Positions 1 through 9,592 of a DNA stretch of 64,000 nucleotides are shown one piece after another. The first letter of the stretch is position 1, and each line of letters opens with the position of its first letter. This DNA comes from Acinetobacter tjernbergiae DSM 14971 = CIP 107465 (GTDB lineage: Bacteria > Pseudomonadota > Gammaproteobacteria > Pseudomonadales > Moraxellaceae): positions 122,285 through 186,284 of the forward strand of contig NZ_KB894357.1 in assembly GCF_000374425.1 (NCBI RefSeq), written 5' to 3'. A program made the translations under genes and the position numbers. The notes beneath the pieces are model-generated. The model did no database searches and was not told where the DNA came from. It was given only the letters and a program-made list of their open reading frames with translations.

Positions 1-465
1 GATTTTATGGGTGGCTCAATGGGAACGGTCGTGGGTGATCGTTTTGTACAGGCAGCTGAACGAGCAATTCAACTACACCAACCGTTGATTTGTTTTGCTG
101 CTTCAGGCGGTGCACGGATGCAAGAAGGCATGTTGTCTTTGATGCAAATGGCGCGTACTTCCGCTGCGATCCAAAAAATGAAAGAAGCACGTGTCCCATA
201 TCTTGTGGTACTGACTCATCCTGTATACGGTGGTGTAACAGCATCATTGGCAATGTTAGGCGATGTGCATATCGCGGAACCGAAAGCGATGATTGGTTTC
301 GCAGGTAAACGCGTCATTGAACAAACGGTACGTGAGAAATTAGAAGAACCATTCCAACGTGCAGAGTATTTGCTTGATCATGGTGTGGTCGATCAAATTG
401 TTCATCGTCATGCATTACGTGATACTGTATACAGACTCGTGGCTAAACTGATGAACTTACCTTGA
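1..465 (+). CDS. accD: Acetyl-CoA carboxylase carboxyltransferase subunit beta, C-terminal part
   Basis: The reading frame is already open at base 1, so this is the 3' end of a gene that starts outside the window (about 154 codons remain). The residues match the C-terminal half of the AccD carboxyltransferase: a crotonase-like fold with the [12 protein letters not shown] stretch, [10 protein letters not shown] and [11 protein letters not shown]. With AccA it moves the carboxyl group from carboxybiotin to acetyl-CoA, giving malonyl-CoA for fatty-acid synthesis in the cytoplasm. Its stop codon (TGA 463-465) overlaps the TTG start of folC, an accD-folC arrangement known in many gammaproteobacteria, so the two are probably translationally coupled. 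The zinc-ribbon N-terminus cannot be seen. Confidence 0.95.
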   Translation, partial: DFMGGSMGTVVGDRFVQAAERAIQLHQPLICFAASGGARMQEGMLSLMQMARTSAAIQKMKEARVPYLVVLTHPVYGGVTASLAMLGDVHIAEPKAMIGFAGKRVIEQTVREKLEEPFQRAEYLLDHGVVDQIVHRHALRDTVYRLVAKLMNLP

Positions 466-1739
466 AACCCGACGCTCCACATTCTACAGATACATTAACA
501 ACATGGCTCGATTATTGGGGCCATGTTCATGTTACAGGCATTGATTTAGGTTTAGAGCGCGTTATTCCCGTTGCTGAAAAGTTGGGGGTAATGCAACCGC
601 AAGCAAATGTATTTACCGTCGCAGGAACCAATGGTAAAGGTTCGACTACAACGACTTTGGCTGCGATTTTGAATGCGCAAGGCTATAAAGTCGGTTTGTA
701 CCAGTCACCGCATATTTATCGTTTTAATGAACGTGTAAAACTTGCAGGATTGGAAGTTGATGATCAAAGCTTAGTTGATGCCTTTGTGTTGGTGGATCAA
801 GCCCGTCGAGAATGTGGTTTATCACTCTCTTTCTTTGAAGCAACCACTTTGGCTGCTTTTGTCATTTTTAAGTTAGAACAATGTGATATTTGGGTGCTTG
901 AGGTTGGTCTTGGTGGTCGCCTTGATGTGGTGAATGTGATTGATCCTGATATTGCTGTGATTACCAATATCGGTTTAGATCACATTGATTGGTTAGGTGA
1001 TACAGTAGAAAAAATTGCTTTCGAAAAAGCAGGGATTATTCGTCCAAATATTCCTGTGATATTTGCGGGTCAACAGCAATTGCCACAAGCCATTCAAGAC
1101 AAAGTCACTGAAACCCAATCGCATTTATATGCATTAAATCGAGATTATTTTTATCAACTCAATGACGATGGTCAAACATGGTCATTTGCATCCTCTGGCA
1201 CAACGCTAAAACTGCCAATCGGTCAGCTTGCATTAGATAATATTTCGACTGCTGTTGCTGCGGTACTGGTGAGTGGTATTGAGGTCTCTCAGGCAGCGAT
1301 TGCAACAGGTATTCAGCAAGCACGTTTGCAAGGTCGTTTTGAAATACGACAAATTCAAGACAAAACTGTTATTTTCGATGCTGGACATAATGCACATGGT
1401 GTCGAATTTCTATTGAATCAGTTGCGAAAATTCTTAAAATACAATAAACAGTACACAGATGTTGTCGCAGTATTTTCAATGCTGGCAGATAAAGATGTTT
1501 CATCTGTCACTGATTTACTTAAAACAACTGTAAAAGATTGGTTTATTGCTCCTTTAAATGTACCTAGAGCAGCAGCGTTGCCGCAGCTGCATGATGCATT
1601 ACAAGGTCAACAGGTACATGAGTACAGCAATATCCAGCAAGCTTTTGAAAATGTGCTGAAACAAAGTAATAACAATCAGCTAATTTTAGTCTGTGGTTCG
1701 TTTCATACTTTAGAAGCGGTCTGGGAGTATTTAGAATAA
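462..1739 (+). CDS. folC: Bifunctional dihydrofolate synthase / folylpolyglutamate synthase
   Basis: A 425-residue Mur-ligase-family protein. The ATP-binding P-loop [10 protein letters not shown] lies near residues 54-63, and the Mur-ligase signature [12 protein letters not shown] is present. The C-terminal domain contains FDAGHNAHG. FolC adds L-glutamate to dihydropteroate and later to reduced folates in the cytoplasm. Length is normal for the family. The start is a TTG at 462 that overlaps the accD stop codon; no later ATG leaves the N-terminal helix intact, so I accept the TTG and infer coupling. The stop TAA shares a base with the ATG of the next gene, so accD, folC and the SPOR gene form one compact operon. 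Confidence 0.95.
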   Translation: MKPDAPHSTDTLTTWLDYWGHVHVTGIDLGLERVIPVAEKLGVMQPQANVFTVAGTNGKGSTTTTLAAILNAQGYKVGLYQSPHIYRFNERVKLAGLEVDDQSLVDAFVLVDQARRECGLSLSFFEATTLAAFVIFKLEQCDIWVLEVGLGGRLDVVNVIDPDIAVITNIGLDHIDWLGDTVEKIAFEKAGIIRPNIPVIFAGQQQLPQAIQDKVTETQSHLYALNRDYFYQLNDDGQTWSFASSGTTLKLPIGQLALDNISTAVAAVLVSGIEVSQAAIATGIQQARLQGRFEIRQIQDKTVIFDAGHNAHGVEFLLNQLRKFLKYNKQYTDVVAVFSMLADKDVSSVTDLLKTTVKDWFIAPLNVPRAAALPQLHDALQGQQVHEYSNIQQAFENVLKQSNNNQLILVCGSFHTLEAVWEYLE

Positions 1740-2827
1740 TGTCAATGAATAATAAACAACGCTGGATGGGTGGTGTTGTTCTACTAGGGGGTGGTGTTTT
1801 ATTGACCGCATTGCTTCTTAAAGGTAATGATGAAATAGCGCACGATAAAACGCAAGCTACGATTACACACCCAATTCCTAAAAAAGAAGCTCAATCCCAA
1901 ACAGCTCAGTCGAACCAAAATGGTGAGATGGTATCATTACAGCCATTAGCGGTCGATGTAGAAACAGAAAAACGTTTACTGGAAGAGCAACGTCGTTCCC
2001 GTGAGAAAGCCGTGGCTGAACAAGAAGCGCGTGCGGCTGATTTTCTAAAAATGCAGCAAGAAGCAGAAGCAGCTGCGGCACGCAAGGCTGCGGAAGAATA
2101 TGCTGCAATTAATGCACGTCGTACAGCGGAACAGGAAAGCTCTGATAACATTCCGCCAGAGCTTGGCGAAGATGATAAAGCTAAAGCACAACGACTTGCT
2201 GAAGAAAAGAAAAAAGCTGAACAGCAAAAAGTCGATCAGCAGAAAACGGATACCGAAAAAAAGTTAGTTGAGGATAAACGTAAGGCAGACGCTGAAAAAA
2301 AGTTAGCCGAAGAGAAGCGTAAGGCTGAAACTGAAAAAAAGGCTGAGGAAGAAAAACGTAAAGCAGAAGCTGACAAAAAAGCGGCTGATGAAAAGCGTAA
2401 AGCAGAAGCCGAGAAGAAAGCGACTGAAGAGAAACGCAAAGCAGAAGCTGATAAAAAAGCGGCTGAAGAAAAACGTAAAACAGAAGCTGATAAAAAAGCG
2501 GCTGACGAGAAAAAACATAAAGCGGAAGCTGATAAAAAAGCTGAGGCTGGAAAGGCTCGTGAGCTTATGGAAAATGGCGATAAAAAATGGATGGTACAAG
2601 TTGCTTTGGCAGCCAACCAAGCCAATGCCGATGCAGTTGTTTCTAAGTTACGCGCGAAAGGTTATAAAGTGACCACTAGCCCTACATCTAAAGGGGTTCG
2701 TATCATGGTCGGTCCATCGAAAGACCGAGACGTTGCAGATGCAGCACGTAAGAAAATTACGTCTGATGAAAGTCTAAACATGAAATCCGCTTGGGTAATT
2801 GATTGGGTTCCGCTTGATCAGCGATAA
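1739..2827 (+). CDS. SPOR-domain, TolA-like coiled-coil membrane protein
   Basis: A 362-residue bitopic protein. One membrane helix lies near residues 11-28, followed by a long Lys/Glu/Ala-rich coiled coil (about 75-272) and a C-terminal SPOR domain (about 283-358, KKWMVQVALAANQ to WVIDWVPL). SPOR domains bind denuded septal peptidoglycan, so a periplasmic role in cell division or envelope constriction is likely. It corresponds in position to the DedD-type gene that follows folC in many gammaproteobacteria, but the extended TolA-like arm makes it longer than typical DedD (about 220 residues). Its ATG overlaps the folC stop by one base. The coiled coil consists of 13-residue units, annotated separately. 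Confidence 0.85.
   Translation: MSMNNKQRWMGGVVLLGGGVLLTALLLKGNDEIAHDKTQATITHPIPKKEAQSQTAQSNQNGEMVSLQPLAVDVETEKRLLEEQRRSREKAVAEQEARAADFLKMQQEAEAAAARKAAEEYAAINARRTAEQESSDNIPPELGEDDKAKAQRLAEEKKKAEQQKVDQQKTDTEKKLVEDKRKADAEKKLAEEKRKAETEKKAEEEKRKAEADKKAADEKRKAEAEKKATEEKRKAEADKKAAEEKRKTEADKKAADEKKHKAEADKKAEAGKARELMENGDKKWMVQVALAANQANADAVVSKLRAKGYKVTTSPTSKGVRIMVGPSKDRDVADAARKKITSDESLNMKSAWVIDWVPLDQR
2246..2560 (+). repeat. Tandem 39-bp coding repeat (13-residue KRKAEADKKAAEE units)
   Basis: Within the SPOR gene about seven to eight degenerate 13-residue units follow one another (ADAEKKLAEEKRK, AETEKKAEEEKRK, AEADKKAADEKRK, AEAEKKATEEKRK and so on). One unit near the end has an extra residue (EKKHK). 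At DNA level the period is 39 bp with many silent and conservative changes. Such arrays can vary in copy number by slippage, which would change the reach of the periplasmic arm; that last point is inference. Confidence 0.8.
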
Positions 2828-2912
2828 AAGGTAATTATCTGCTAAATCAAAGCAGGAAAACGTCAGGTTTTGATCTTGTTGTAAGTGTTCTATTTCTAAG
2901 GGTGGTGATTGC

Positions 2913-3845
2913 ATGATGAGTCGCGATTTTAAGATATTAGAACACTTTATTTTTTCAAAAGATTCTAGCATTAGCGCACTTTCTGGTGTTGTTTGTGTGG
3001 GCAATGATCTTTATTTGGTTGGTGATGATGTGAGCTACTTACTCAAAACCAATCAAAAAAAGAGTATCAGTCGTGCGACTGTTTTTGAAAAAATTCCATT
3101 ATTTAAATCATCTAAGCAAATATCACTAAGTGCATTCAGTAAAGAAGCTAAGCCAGATTTTGAAGCGTTAAGCTCGATCATCTTTGATGGACAACCCCAG
3201 CTATTAGTTATGGGGTCGGGTTCTACAGAAAATCGAAAAAAGGCATTATTGTATAATCCAGTCAATCATCAAATTAGAATTTTGCTCGATGCCGCTGATT
3301 ACCATTTTTTAGAACAAGCTTTTGAATTAACGGGTGGAGCTGATCTGAATATAGAAGCTGTATGTTCAAATCACAATGATCTGTACATCTTTCAACGCGG
3401 CAATATTAATCGTCATCATGGGGTTTTAGTCTTTGATCTGGCTAAAATTCAAGCGGGAAAATCTTTAGAGAATGCACTCAAAAATTCATTCAATCTAACA
3501 TTACCAACACTTGAGGGTTCAGCAAGTGCTATTTCTGATGCTTGTTTTTTGGTGGAGAAAAATCTAATTATTGCCACCGCTGCGGTCGAGCAAACATTAA
3601 ATACCTATGATGATGGCGTGGTGTTGGGTAGTTTTATTTTGCTGTTCTCACCTGAGGGTGAAACGTTATATACGCATTTGATTCAAGATACGAAAGGGCA
3701 AACCCTTCCCATTAAAGTAGAAGGGATTACTTGGCTAGAATCGACGTCCGATGGTGAGGTATTTTTATTGGTCACGGATAGTGATGGGGGTGATTCTGAG
3801 GTTTTGAAAGTATTACTCAGCAACTCTATTTTTGCAAACCAGTAA
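2913..3845 (+). CDS. Hypothetical protein, probable beta-propeller-like
   Basis: A 310-residue protein I do not recognise. It has no signal peptide or membrane helix. Repeated beta-strand/turn patterns (GVVCVGNDLYLVGDD, VCSNHNDLYIFQRG, EGITWLESTSDGEVFLLVTDSDGG) resemble the blades of small beta-propeller or esterase-like repeat proteins; this is a fold guess only. It starts with ATGATG; the second ATG (2916) is an equally good start after the purine-rich AAGGGTGGTG. It is 85 bp downstream of the SPOR gene on the same strand with no terminator seen between them, so cotranscription with accD-folC is possible. In related genomes I would expect cvpA-purF here; neither is in the window. Confidence 0.6.
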   Translation: MMSRDFKILEHFIFSKDSSISALSGVVCVGNDLYLVGDDVSYLLKTNQKKSISRATVFEKIPLFKSSKQISLSAFSKEAKPDFEALSSIIFDGQPQLLVMGSGSTENRKKALLYNPVNHQIRILLDAADYHFLEQAFELTGGADLNIEAVCSNHNDLYIFQRGNINRHHGVLVFDLAKIQAGKSLENALKNSFNLTLPTLEGSASAISDACFLVEKNLIIATAAVEQTLNTYDDGVVLGSFILLFSPEGETLYTHLIQDTKGQTLPIKVEGITWLESTSDGEVFLLVTDSDGGDSEVLKVLLSNSIFANQ

Positions 3846-4004
3846 CTTAGATCGTATTTCTTAGATCATCATATGACTTATAAAAGTAGGTTTTTCTAAG
3901 CGTAATAATCAATGGACAAAACCTAAGAAATTAAATAAATCGTGCAATTTAACAATTTATTGATCTTAAAAATTAGATTTTATCCAAATTTAACCTAACA
4001 CGCT

Positions 4005-4589
4005 CTATTTAGGTGGATTTGACAGTTGCTGTTGAACCCATTGTACATTTTCAGTGGTGAAGAGTTGGTCAATATTTTTCCAAATCACATGAAAGCCATA
4101 GCCACCTTGTTTCATTTCCTTAACTGCATCCTCAATCGACCAATGCTCAAACACAATTCGATACATGGCAATGGTTGCACCCGTACGATCCGAACCATGA
4201 TAGCAATGCACTAAGACTTTTTGCTTGTTCTGTTTGGCGGTTTGAATGGCACGCATCGCTTGTAATAAGTCTTCACGATTGATTGCCCATGTGTAAATTG
4301 GAATATGCACTAGATTAAAAGGTTGATCTTTTAAAACTTTAGCATCTTCATTTCTAGCTCTCAAATTGATGATCGTCTCAATTTGATACTTTTCTAAACT
4401 TGGAATTAAATCAGTACTGGGTTGCTCACTGCGAAAAATATCAGGACTAATTTGATAAAAATTATGCGTATTGGAAATCAGCGTTCCCCAGTTTTGGGGA
4501 CGCTGTTCATCATCTAAGCTCGGATGTTTCATACACCCGCTTATATTAAGTGTTGAAACAAGTACAACGGTAATAAGTATTTTTTTCAT
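4005..4589 (-). CDS. Dual-specificity/tyrosine phosphatase-like lipoprotein
   Basis: The P-loop signature HCYHGSDRTG (HCxxGxxRT) identifies a cysteine-based protein phosphatase of the DSP/Siw14-like type. The conserved general-acid region lies upstream (PIYTWAINRED). From the ATG at 4589 the protein begins with a lipoprotein signal (MKKILITVVLV then NISGC), so I prefer this start over one 13 codons upstream; the mature protein would be anchored by its first Cys outside the inner membrane. The start lies one base after the stop of the upstream hydrolase gene, so the two form an operon. An extracytoplasmic phosphatase of this type could act on phosphorylated sugars, lipids or polymers; the substrate is unknown. 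Confidence 0.75.
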   Translation of the reverse strand: MKKILITVVLVSTLNISGCMKHPSLDDEQRPQNWGTLISNTHNFYQISPDIFRSEQPSTDLIPSLEKYQIETIINLRARNEDAKVLKDQPFNLVHIPIYTWAINREDLLQAMRAIQTAKQNKQKVLVHCYHGSDRTGATIAMYRIVFEHWSIEDAVKEMKQGGYGFHVIWKNIDQLFTTENVQWVQQQLSNPPK

Positions 4590-4590
4590 A

Positions 4591-5400
4591 TTACTGATAA
4601 CGATTAAATTCGACAGGATCATGCGCACAAATTAACTCAATACTTGGCTCATGTTGAGCGAGATATTGTAACCGTTTCAGGTTATGTAACCTTTGTTGAT
4701 TATCTTCTGCCAATAAACGTTCAGTCAGATCCAATGCTCTGAGTTTATTCTTTGGGTCGAGTTCCAAATGAGAAAAATAAGCATCACCACAGAAGAAAAT
4801 CCAGCCATCTTGCTTTTTAATCGCAATGCCACTGTGTCCCAGTGTATGACCGAGTAGTGGAACCATCAGAATTTCATCTTGAAAAAAAGGAAGACCTTGG
4901 ACTTTTTGCAGATTAAACCAGGCCTCACCATCTGTATGTTCAGCAAAATTCCAATGGCGATGCTGTTTAAATTGTTCTGTTTTATAGCGTAGCTTCCCTT
5001 TAGCAGAGAGCGATTGCGTTGCATTAAACTCAGAAGCCAAAACATGTACCGTTGCATTGGGAAAATCTGAAATTCCCCCAGCATGATCAAAATCAAGATG
5101 CGTGACAAAGATATGTTGTACATCTTCAGGGCGTAAGCCTAATTTTCGAATTTGTTCGATGGCACTCAATTTGAGGTTGGGCACAATTGAACCGAGTTGG
5201 GTGAGTAATGAACCTAAGCGTTGTTCGGTATGTAAATAATCTTGTGTACCTAAACCCGTATCAATTAAAACGAGCCCTCGATCTGTTTCGATAAGTAAGC
5301 AATGGCAAACGAGATGTGCTTTCCAACCTTTTTGACCAAATAGGGGCGCACAAACAGGGCAGAAGCTTCCGCAATGGAGATGATGGATGTTATAGATCAT
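4591..5400 (-). CDS. Metallo-beta-lactamase-fold hydrolase (AiiA/lactonase-like)
   Basis: A 269-residue MBL-fold enzyme. The zinc motif THLDFDHAGG (HxDxDH type) is near residues 110-119. A second ligand set is seen in GHTLGHSG and FCGDAYFSH, and the C-terminal HDP in ICAHDPVEF completes the usual pattern. The architecture resembles N-acyl-homoserine lactonases and related cytoplasmic MBL hydrolases; there is no signal peptide. Several Cys near the N-terminus (CGSFCPVC) are unusual but lie outside the active site. It is followed immediately by the phosphatase-like lipoprotein gene. The substrate cannot be told from sequence, and quorum quenching is only one option. Confidence 0.8.
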   Translation of the reverse strand: MIYNIHHLHCGSFCPVCAPLFGQKGWKAHLVCHCLLIETDRGLVLIDTGLGTQDYLHTEQRLGSLLTQLGSIVPNLKLSAIEQIRKLGLRPEDVQHIFVTHLDFDHAGGISDFPNATVHVLASEFNATQSLSAKGKLRYKTEQFKQHRHWNFAEHTDGEAWFNLQKVQGLPFFQDEILMVPLLGHTLGHSGIAIKKQDGWIFFCGDAYFSHLELDPKNKLRALDLTERLLAEDNQQRLHNLKRLQYLAQHEPSIELICAHDPVEFNRYQ

Positions 5401-5516
5401 CGTGATTGTTATTCTATTTTGAAGATAATTATTTTTATAACGTATTGATGCGAAAATACCAAGATTAAAAATCCCCTAAATTTGATTGAATCTAAGGGAT
5501 CGTTCCAATACGACGT

Positions 5517-5735
5517 ACTTCGTTTGTCTTGCGCTGCGTTTGAAGCCTTTAGTCGGCTTCAATCTTTTAACTCACAGCATAGCTGTTCGACTTGCGTTCG
5601 TAACGAGCGTTGCTCGTTTTGTGTACTACGCACTTCGTTTGTCTTGCGCTGCGCTTGAAGCCTTTAGTCGGCTTCAATCTTTTAACTCACAGCATAGCTG
5701 TTCGACTTGCGTTCGTAACGAGCGTTGCTCGTTTT
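5517..5735. repeat. 104-bp near-perfect direct repeat, two copies
   Basis: Copies at 5517-5620 and 5632-5735 differ at one base (T/C at 5540 and 5655) and are separated by 11 bp. Each copy contains three short inverted repeats: GAAGCC/GGCTTC, CAGC/GCTG and AACGAGC/GCTCGTT (for example 5602-5608 with 5612-5618). The second copy ends 4 bp from the stop codon of the peroxiredoxin gene, so the array occupies the 3' flank of two gene ends. It encodes no credible protein. It looks like a REP-type or other dispersed intergenic repeat; its genomic copy number cannot be judged from this window. Confidence 0.9.
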
Positions 5736-5739
5736 ATCC

Positions 5740-6375
5740 TCACTCAGGTTGTGGTGTTAGACGTAAATAAGGTTTCACTGCAGTATAGCCTTGAGGAAAG
5801 CGTTGTTTGATTTCATCTTCATCTTTTAATGAAGGCACAATCACCACATCTTCACCATGTTGCCAATTGGCAGGTGTTGCCACTTTATGTTTATCGGTCA
5901 ACTGTAATGAATCAACAACACGCAGTACTTCATTAAAGTTACGACCTGTTGACGCAGGGTAGGTAATAATTAAGCGGACTTTTTTATTGGGGTCAATGAT
6001 CACCAACGAACGTACCGTTAAGGTTTCACTGGCATTCGGATGAATGAAGCCATACAACTCAGAAACTTTACGGTCTTTATCGGCAATAATTGGGAAATTA
6101 ACGGTAGTATTTTGTGTTTCATTAATATCTTGAATCCAGCTTTTATGAGATTCAGCATCATCAACGGAAAGTGCAATTGCCTTTACGCCACGCTTTGCAA
6201 ATTCATCTTTAAGCTTCGCTGTAAAGCCAAGTTCTGTGGTACAGACTGGGGTGAAATCTGCGGGGTGTGAAAATAAAATCCCCCAACCACTGTTTAAAAA
6301 TTCATAAAAATCAATGGGGCCTTCACTTGAGTCTTGTTGGAAATTGGGGGCAATGTCGCCTAAACGGAGTGTCAT
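5740..6375 (-). CDS. 1-Cys peroxiredoxin (Prx6-type)
   Basis: A 211-residue thioredoxin-fold peroxidase. The peroxidatic cysteine lies in HPADFTPVCTTE (about residues 37-48; PxxxTxxC), and the C-terminal domain typical of Prx6-type enzymes is present (PANWQHGEDVVI). It reduces hydrogen peroxide and organic or peroxynitrite peroxides in the cytoplasm. Length fits the family, and no resolving Cys is evident downstream, consistent with a 1-Cys mechanism. It is transcribed leftwards and stands alone; the 335-bp gap to secA should hold its promoter. The 104-bp repeats begin directly after its stop codon and may act in 3'-end formation. Confidence 0.9.
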   Translation of the reverse strand: MTLRLGDIAPNFQQDSSEGPIDFYEFLNSGWGILFSHPADFTPVCTTELGFTAKLKDEFAKRGVKAIALSVDDAESHKSWIQDINETQNTTVNFPIIADKDRKVSELYGFIHPNASETLTVRSLVIIDPNKKVRLIITYPASTGRNFNEVLRVVDSLQLTDKHKVATPANWQHGEDVVIVPSLKDEDEIKQRFPQGYTAVKPYLRLTPQPE

Positions 6376-6710
6376 GATTTATCCTCAATATATTCTTGAT
6401 GTTCTCTGTGTATATTCAATATGCAGGAATCACGTTATAAATAAAATTATTGTTTTTTCATTTTGTTATGAGGATTTAAGATAATAGAATGAAGTGAAGC
6501 TAAAAAATTGATCATAAATTCACATGCAAAGCCGTGTAAGTTAAATGCAAATTTGCTACATTAACGCTGCTTAGTTGTGTGATGTCAGAGTCGCCTCGCA
6601 GTTTTTTTACCTGTTTGGATGCAAAGCCCTTGTAGTTCTTATTTCTGACTCCATAATAACAGCTAAGAAAAAATTACTTATTTAAACAAACAGGATTAGA
6701 GAGTTTATTC
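6376..6710. other. Divergent intergenic region, peroxiredoxin/secA, with possible secA leader structure
   Basis: This 335-bp AT-rich gap must hold the promoters of both divergent genes. Near secA, CCTGTTTG (about 6610-6617) is the reverse complement of CAAACAGG (about 6686-6693). The second copy merges into the purine-rich CAGGATTAGAGAG before the secA start. Pairing in the transcript could mask the ribosome-binding region. A 17-codon ATG frame at 6582-6635 has no Shine-Dalgarno sequence and is not called as a gene. No terminator or repeat family is seen. Confidence 0.4.
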
Positions 6711-9446
6711 ATGTTGGCAAGTCTGATCGGAGGTATCTTCGGTACAAAAAATGAGCGTGAGCTCAAACGCATGCGTAAAATTGTTGAACAAATTAATGCG
6801 CTTGAACCGACGATATCTGCTCTAAACGATGCAGACCTCTCTGCAAAAACTCCAGAATTCAAACAGCGTTTTAATAACGGTGAAAGTTTAGATAAATTGA
6901 TGCCTGAAGCCTTTGCGGTTTGCCGTGAAGCAGCGAAACGTGTCATGGGTATGCGTCATTATGATGTGCAGCTCATTGGTGGTATTACCTTACACGAAGG
7001 TAAAATTGCTGAGATGCGTACAGGTGAAGGTAAAACCCTCATGGGTACTTTAGCGTGTTATTTGAATGCATTGAGTGGTCAAGGCGTTCACGTGATTACG
7101 GTGAATGATTACTTGGCACAACGTGATGCTGAGCTGAATCGCCCATTATTTGAGTTTTTAGGTCTGAGCATTGGTGTGATTTATTCAATGCAAATGCCAG
7201 CCGAAAAAGCTGAAGCTTATTTCGCCGATATTACTTACGGTACTAACAACGAATTTGGTTTCGATTATCTACGTGACAACATGGTGTTTTCTCTACAAGA
7301 GAAAAAACAACGTGGTTTAAGTTACGCGATTATCGATGAAGTTGACTCAATTTTAATTGATGAAGCACGTACCCCATTGATCATTTCTGGGCAAAGTGAA
7401 GATTCATCTCATTTGTACCAGTTAATCAATAGTATCCCACCAACATTAAGCCCACAGAAAGAAGAAAAAGTGGCTGATGGCGGACATTTTTGGGTAGATG
7501 AAAAGCAACGTTCAGTTGAAATGACTGAAGTTGGTTATGAAACGGTTGAACAAGAATTGATTCGTATGGGGTTATTGGCTGAAGGTGAAAGCCTTTATTC
7601 AGCAACCAACTTGAATTTGGTTCACCATGTGACTGCCGCAATTCGCGCACATTATTTGTATCAGAAAAACGTACATTACATTATTGGTGTCAATCCACAG
7701 ACTCAAAAAGAAGAAGTCATTATTGTGGATGAAAGTACGGGTCGTACCATGCCTGGTCGTCGTTGGTCAGAAGGTCTGCACCAAGCGGTTGAAGCCAAAG
7801 AGAATATGGAAATTCAACCAGAAAACCAGACATTGGCAACCACAACATTCCAAAACTATTTCCGTCTGTATAAAAAGCTTTCAGGTATGACAGGTACTGC
7901 TGATACTGAAGCTTCAGAGATGAAAGAAATTTATGGCTTAGATGTAGTACTGATTCCAACACACCGTCCAATGGTACGTGAAGATCATAACGATTTAATT
8001 TATTTGAATCGTAATGGTAAATACAATGCCATCATTGAAGAGATCAGCAATATTCGTCAGAAAGGTGTTGCGCCTATTTTGATTGGTACGGCAACGATTG
8101 AAGCTAGTGAAATTTTATCTTCAAAATTGCTGCAAGCAGGGATCCATCATGAAGTTTTGAATGCAAAACAACATGAACGTGAAGCAGATATTATTGCGCA
8201 AGCAGGTAGCCCAAATGCGGTGACAATTGCCACCAACATGGCAGGTCGTGGTACGGATATTTTGCTCGGTGGTAACTGGAAAGCGAAACTTGCCAAAATT
8301 GAAAATCCAACGTCTGAAGATGAAACTCGTTTACAGGCACAGTGGGAAAAAGACCACGGAGATGTTTTAAGTTCTGGTGGTTTACATATCATCGGTTCTG
8401 AACGCCATGAATCACGTCGTATTGATAACCAGTTGCGTGGTCGTGCAGGTCGTCAAGGTGACCCTGGTGTATCACGTTTCTATTTGTCGCTTGAAGATGA
8501 TTTGATGCGTATCTTTGCGGGTGATCGTGTGGTTGCCATGATGCGTGCAATGGGCTTACAAGAAAATGAAGCCATTGAGCATAAAATGGTCAGTCGTTCG
8601 ATTGAGAATGCACAACGTAAAGTTGAGGCACGTAACTTTGATATTCGTAAAAACCTATTGAAGTACGATGATGTCAATAACGAACAACGTAAGATTATTT
8701 ATACTCAACGTGATGAAGTCTTGGCAGAAAGTACCTTACAAGACTATATCGAAGAAATGCATCATGAAGTCATTAAAGGGGTGATTGCCAACTTTATCCC
8801 ACCTGAATCGATTCATGATCAATGGGATATTGAAGGCTTAGAAAATGCACTGCGCGCAGATCTAGGTATTGAGCTTCCTGTTCAACAGTGGCTTGATCAA
8901 GACCGTCGTTTAGATGAAGAAGGTTTGATTGCACGTATTTCTGATGAAGTGATTGCTCGCTATCGTCAACGTCGTGAGCAAATGGGTGATGAGTCGGCTG
9001 CAATGCTAGAACGTCACTTTATGTTGAATTCACTTGATCGTCATTGGAAAGATCATTTGGCGGCGATGGATTACTTACGTCAAGGGATTCATTTACGTGG
9101 TTATGCACAGAAGAACCCTGAGCAAGAGTATAAGAAAGAAGCTTTCAACTTATTTGTGAATATGTTAGGTGTGATCAAGTCGGATGTCGTGACGGATTTA
9201 TCTCGTGTGCATGTACCGACAGCAGAAGAGCTAGCTGAGCTAGAGGCACAACAACAACGTCAAGCTGAATCGATGCGTCTTTCTTTTGAGCATGACGATG
9301 TGGATGGTTTAACGGGTGAAGTGACTGTTTCTGAAGAGACGGGTAGTTTATCTGGAAATACACTCTTCCCAGTTCCAGAAAGCCGTAATGCACCATGCCC
9401 ATGTGGTTCTGGTCTTAAATATAAGCAATGCCACGGTAAGATTTAA
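6711..9446 (+). CDS. secA: Preprotein translocase ATPase SecA
   Basis: A 911-residue SecA of normal length. Walker A is [11 protein letters not shown] (residues 102-112), Walker B/DEAD-like is [14 protein letters not shown] (207-220), motor domain 2 has [14 protein letters not shown] and the helicase motif [13 protein letters not shown]. The C-terminal SEC-C zinc-binding tail [13 protein letters not shown] binds SecB and lipids. SecA drives unfolded preproteins through SecYEG at the inner membrane. The ATG follows AGGATTAGAGAG. No secM-like gene precedes it; instead the leader has an inverted repeat near the ribosome-binding site. A strong terminator follows the gene. Confidence 0.98.
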   Translation: MLASLIGGIFGTKNERELKRMRKIVEQINALEPTISALNDADLSAKTPEFKQRFNNGESLDKLMPEAFAVCREAAKRVMGMRHYDVQLIGGITLHEGKIAEMRTGEGKTLMGTLACYLNALSGQGVHVITVNDYLAQRDAELNRPLFEFLGLSIGVIYSMQMPAEKAEAYFADITYGTNNEFGFDYLRDNMVFSLQEKKQRGLSYAIIDEVDSILIDEARTPLIISGQSEDSSHLYQLINSIPPTLSPQKEEKVADGGHFWVDEKQRSVEMTEVGYETVEQELIRMGLLAEGESLYSATNLNLVHHVTAAIRAHYLYQKNVHYIIGVNPQTQKEEVIIVDESTGRTMPGRRWSEGLHQAVEAKENMEIQPENQTLATTTFQNYFRLYKKLSGMTGTADTEASEMKEIYGLDVVLIPTHRPMVREDHNDLIYLNRNGKYNAIIEEISNIRQKGVAPILIGTATIEASEILSSKLLQAGIHHEVLNAKQHEREADIIAQAGSPNAVTIATNMAGRGTDILLGGNWKAKLAKIENPTSEDETRLQAQWEKDHGDVLSSGGLHIIGSERHESRRIDNQLRGRAGRQGDPGVSRFYLSLEDDLMRIFAGDRVVAMMRAMGLQENEAIEHKMVSRSIENAQRKVEARNFDIRKNLLKYDDVNNEQRKIIYTQRDEVLAESTLQDYIEEMHHEVIKGVIANFIPPESIHDQWDIEGLENALRADLGIELPVQQWLDQDRRLDEEGLIARISDEVIARYRQRREQMGDESAAMLERHFMLNSLDRHWKDHLAAMDYLRQGIHLRGYAQKNPEQEYKKEAFNLFVNMLGVIKSDVVTDLSRVHVPTAEELAELEAQQQRQAESMRLSFEHDDVDGLTGEVTVSEETGSLSGNTLFPVPESRNAPCPCGSGLKYKQCHGKI

Positions 9447-9474
9447 TCATTCTCGACTTGGTTTAGACTTGAGT

Positions 9475-9503
9475 AAAGAGCAGAGCATTGGCTCTGCTTT
9501 TTT
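9475..9503 (+). terminator. Intrinsic terminator after secA
   Basis: AGCAGAGC (9479-9486), loop ATTG, GCTCTGCT (9491-9498), followed by a run of T. The 8-bp perfect GC-containing stem with its U-tract ends the secA transcript 30-50 bp after the stop codon. Confidence 0.9.
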
Positions 9504-9592
9504 ACGAGAAGTAACTTGAGTCTAAGCCAACTTTGTAGTTTTATTATGGAATTATAGTCCTTGATTGGATTCGCATTAAAAGCGGGAAGACA

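Noticed and set aside
2236..2672. Long frames opposite or out of frame with the SPOR repeat region
   Set aside because: They are by-products of the repetitive Lys/Glu/Ala coding sequence (Ser/Phe-rich or Lys/Arg-rich shadows) and have no family resemblance.
5486..5810. Open frames across the 104-bp repeats
   Set aside because: They repeat the same translated segment and run into the 3' end of the peroxiredoxin gene. Hairpins and near-identity mark the DNA as a repeat, not coding sequence.
6582..6635. 17-codon ORF upstream of secA as a SecM-like leader
   Set aside because: It has no Shine-Dalgarno sequence, no signal-like segment and no recognisable arrest motif.
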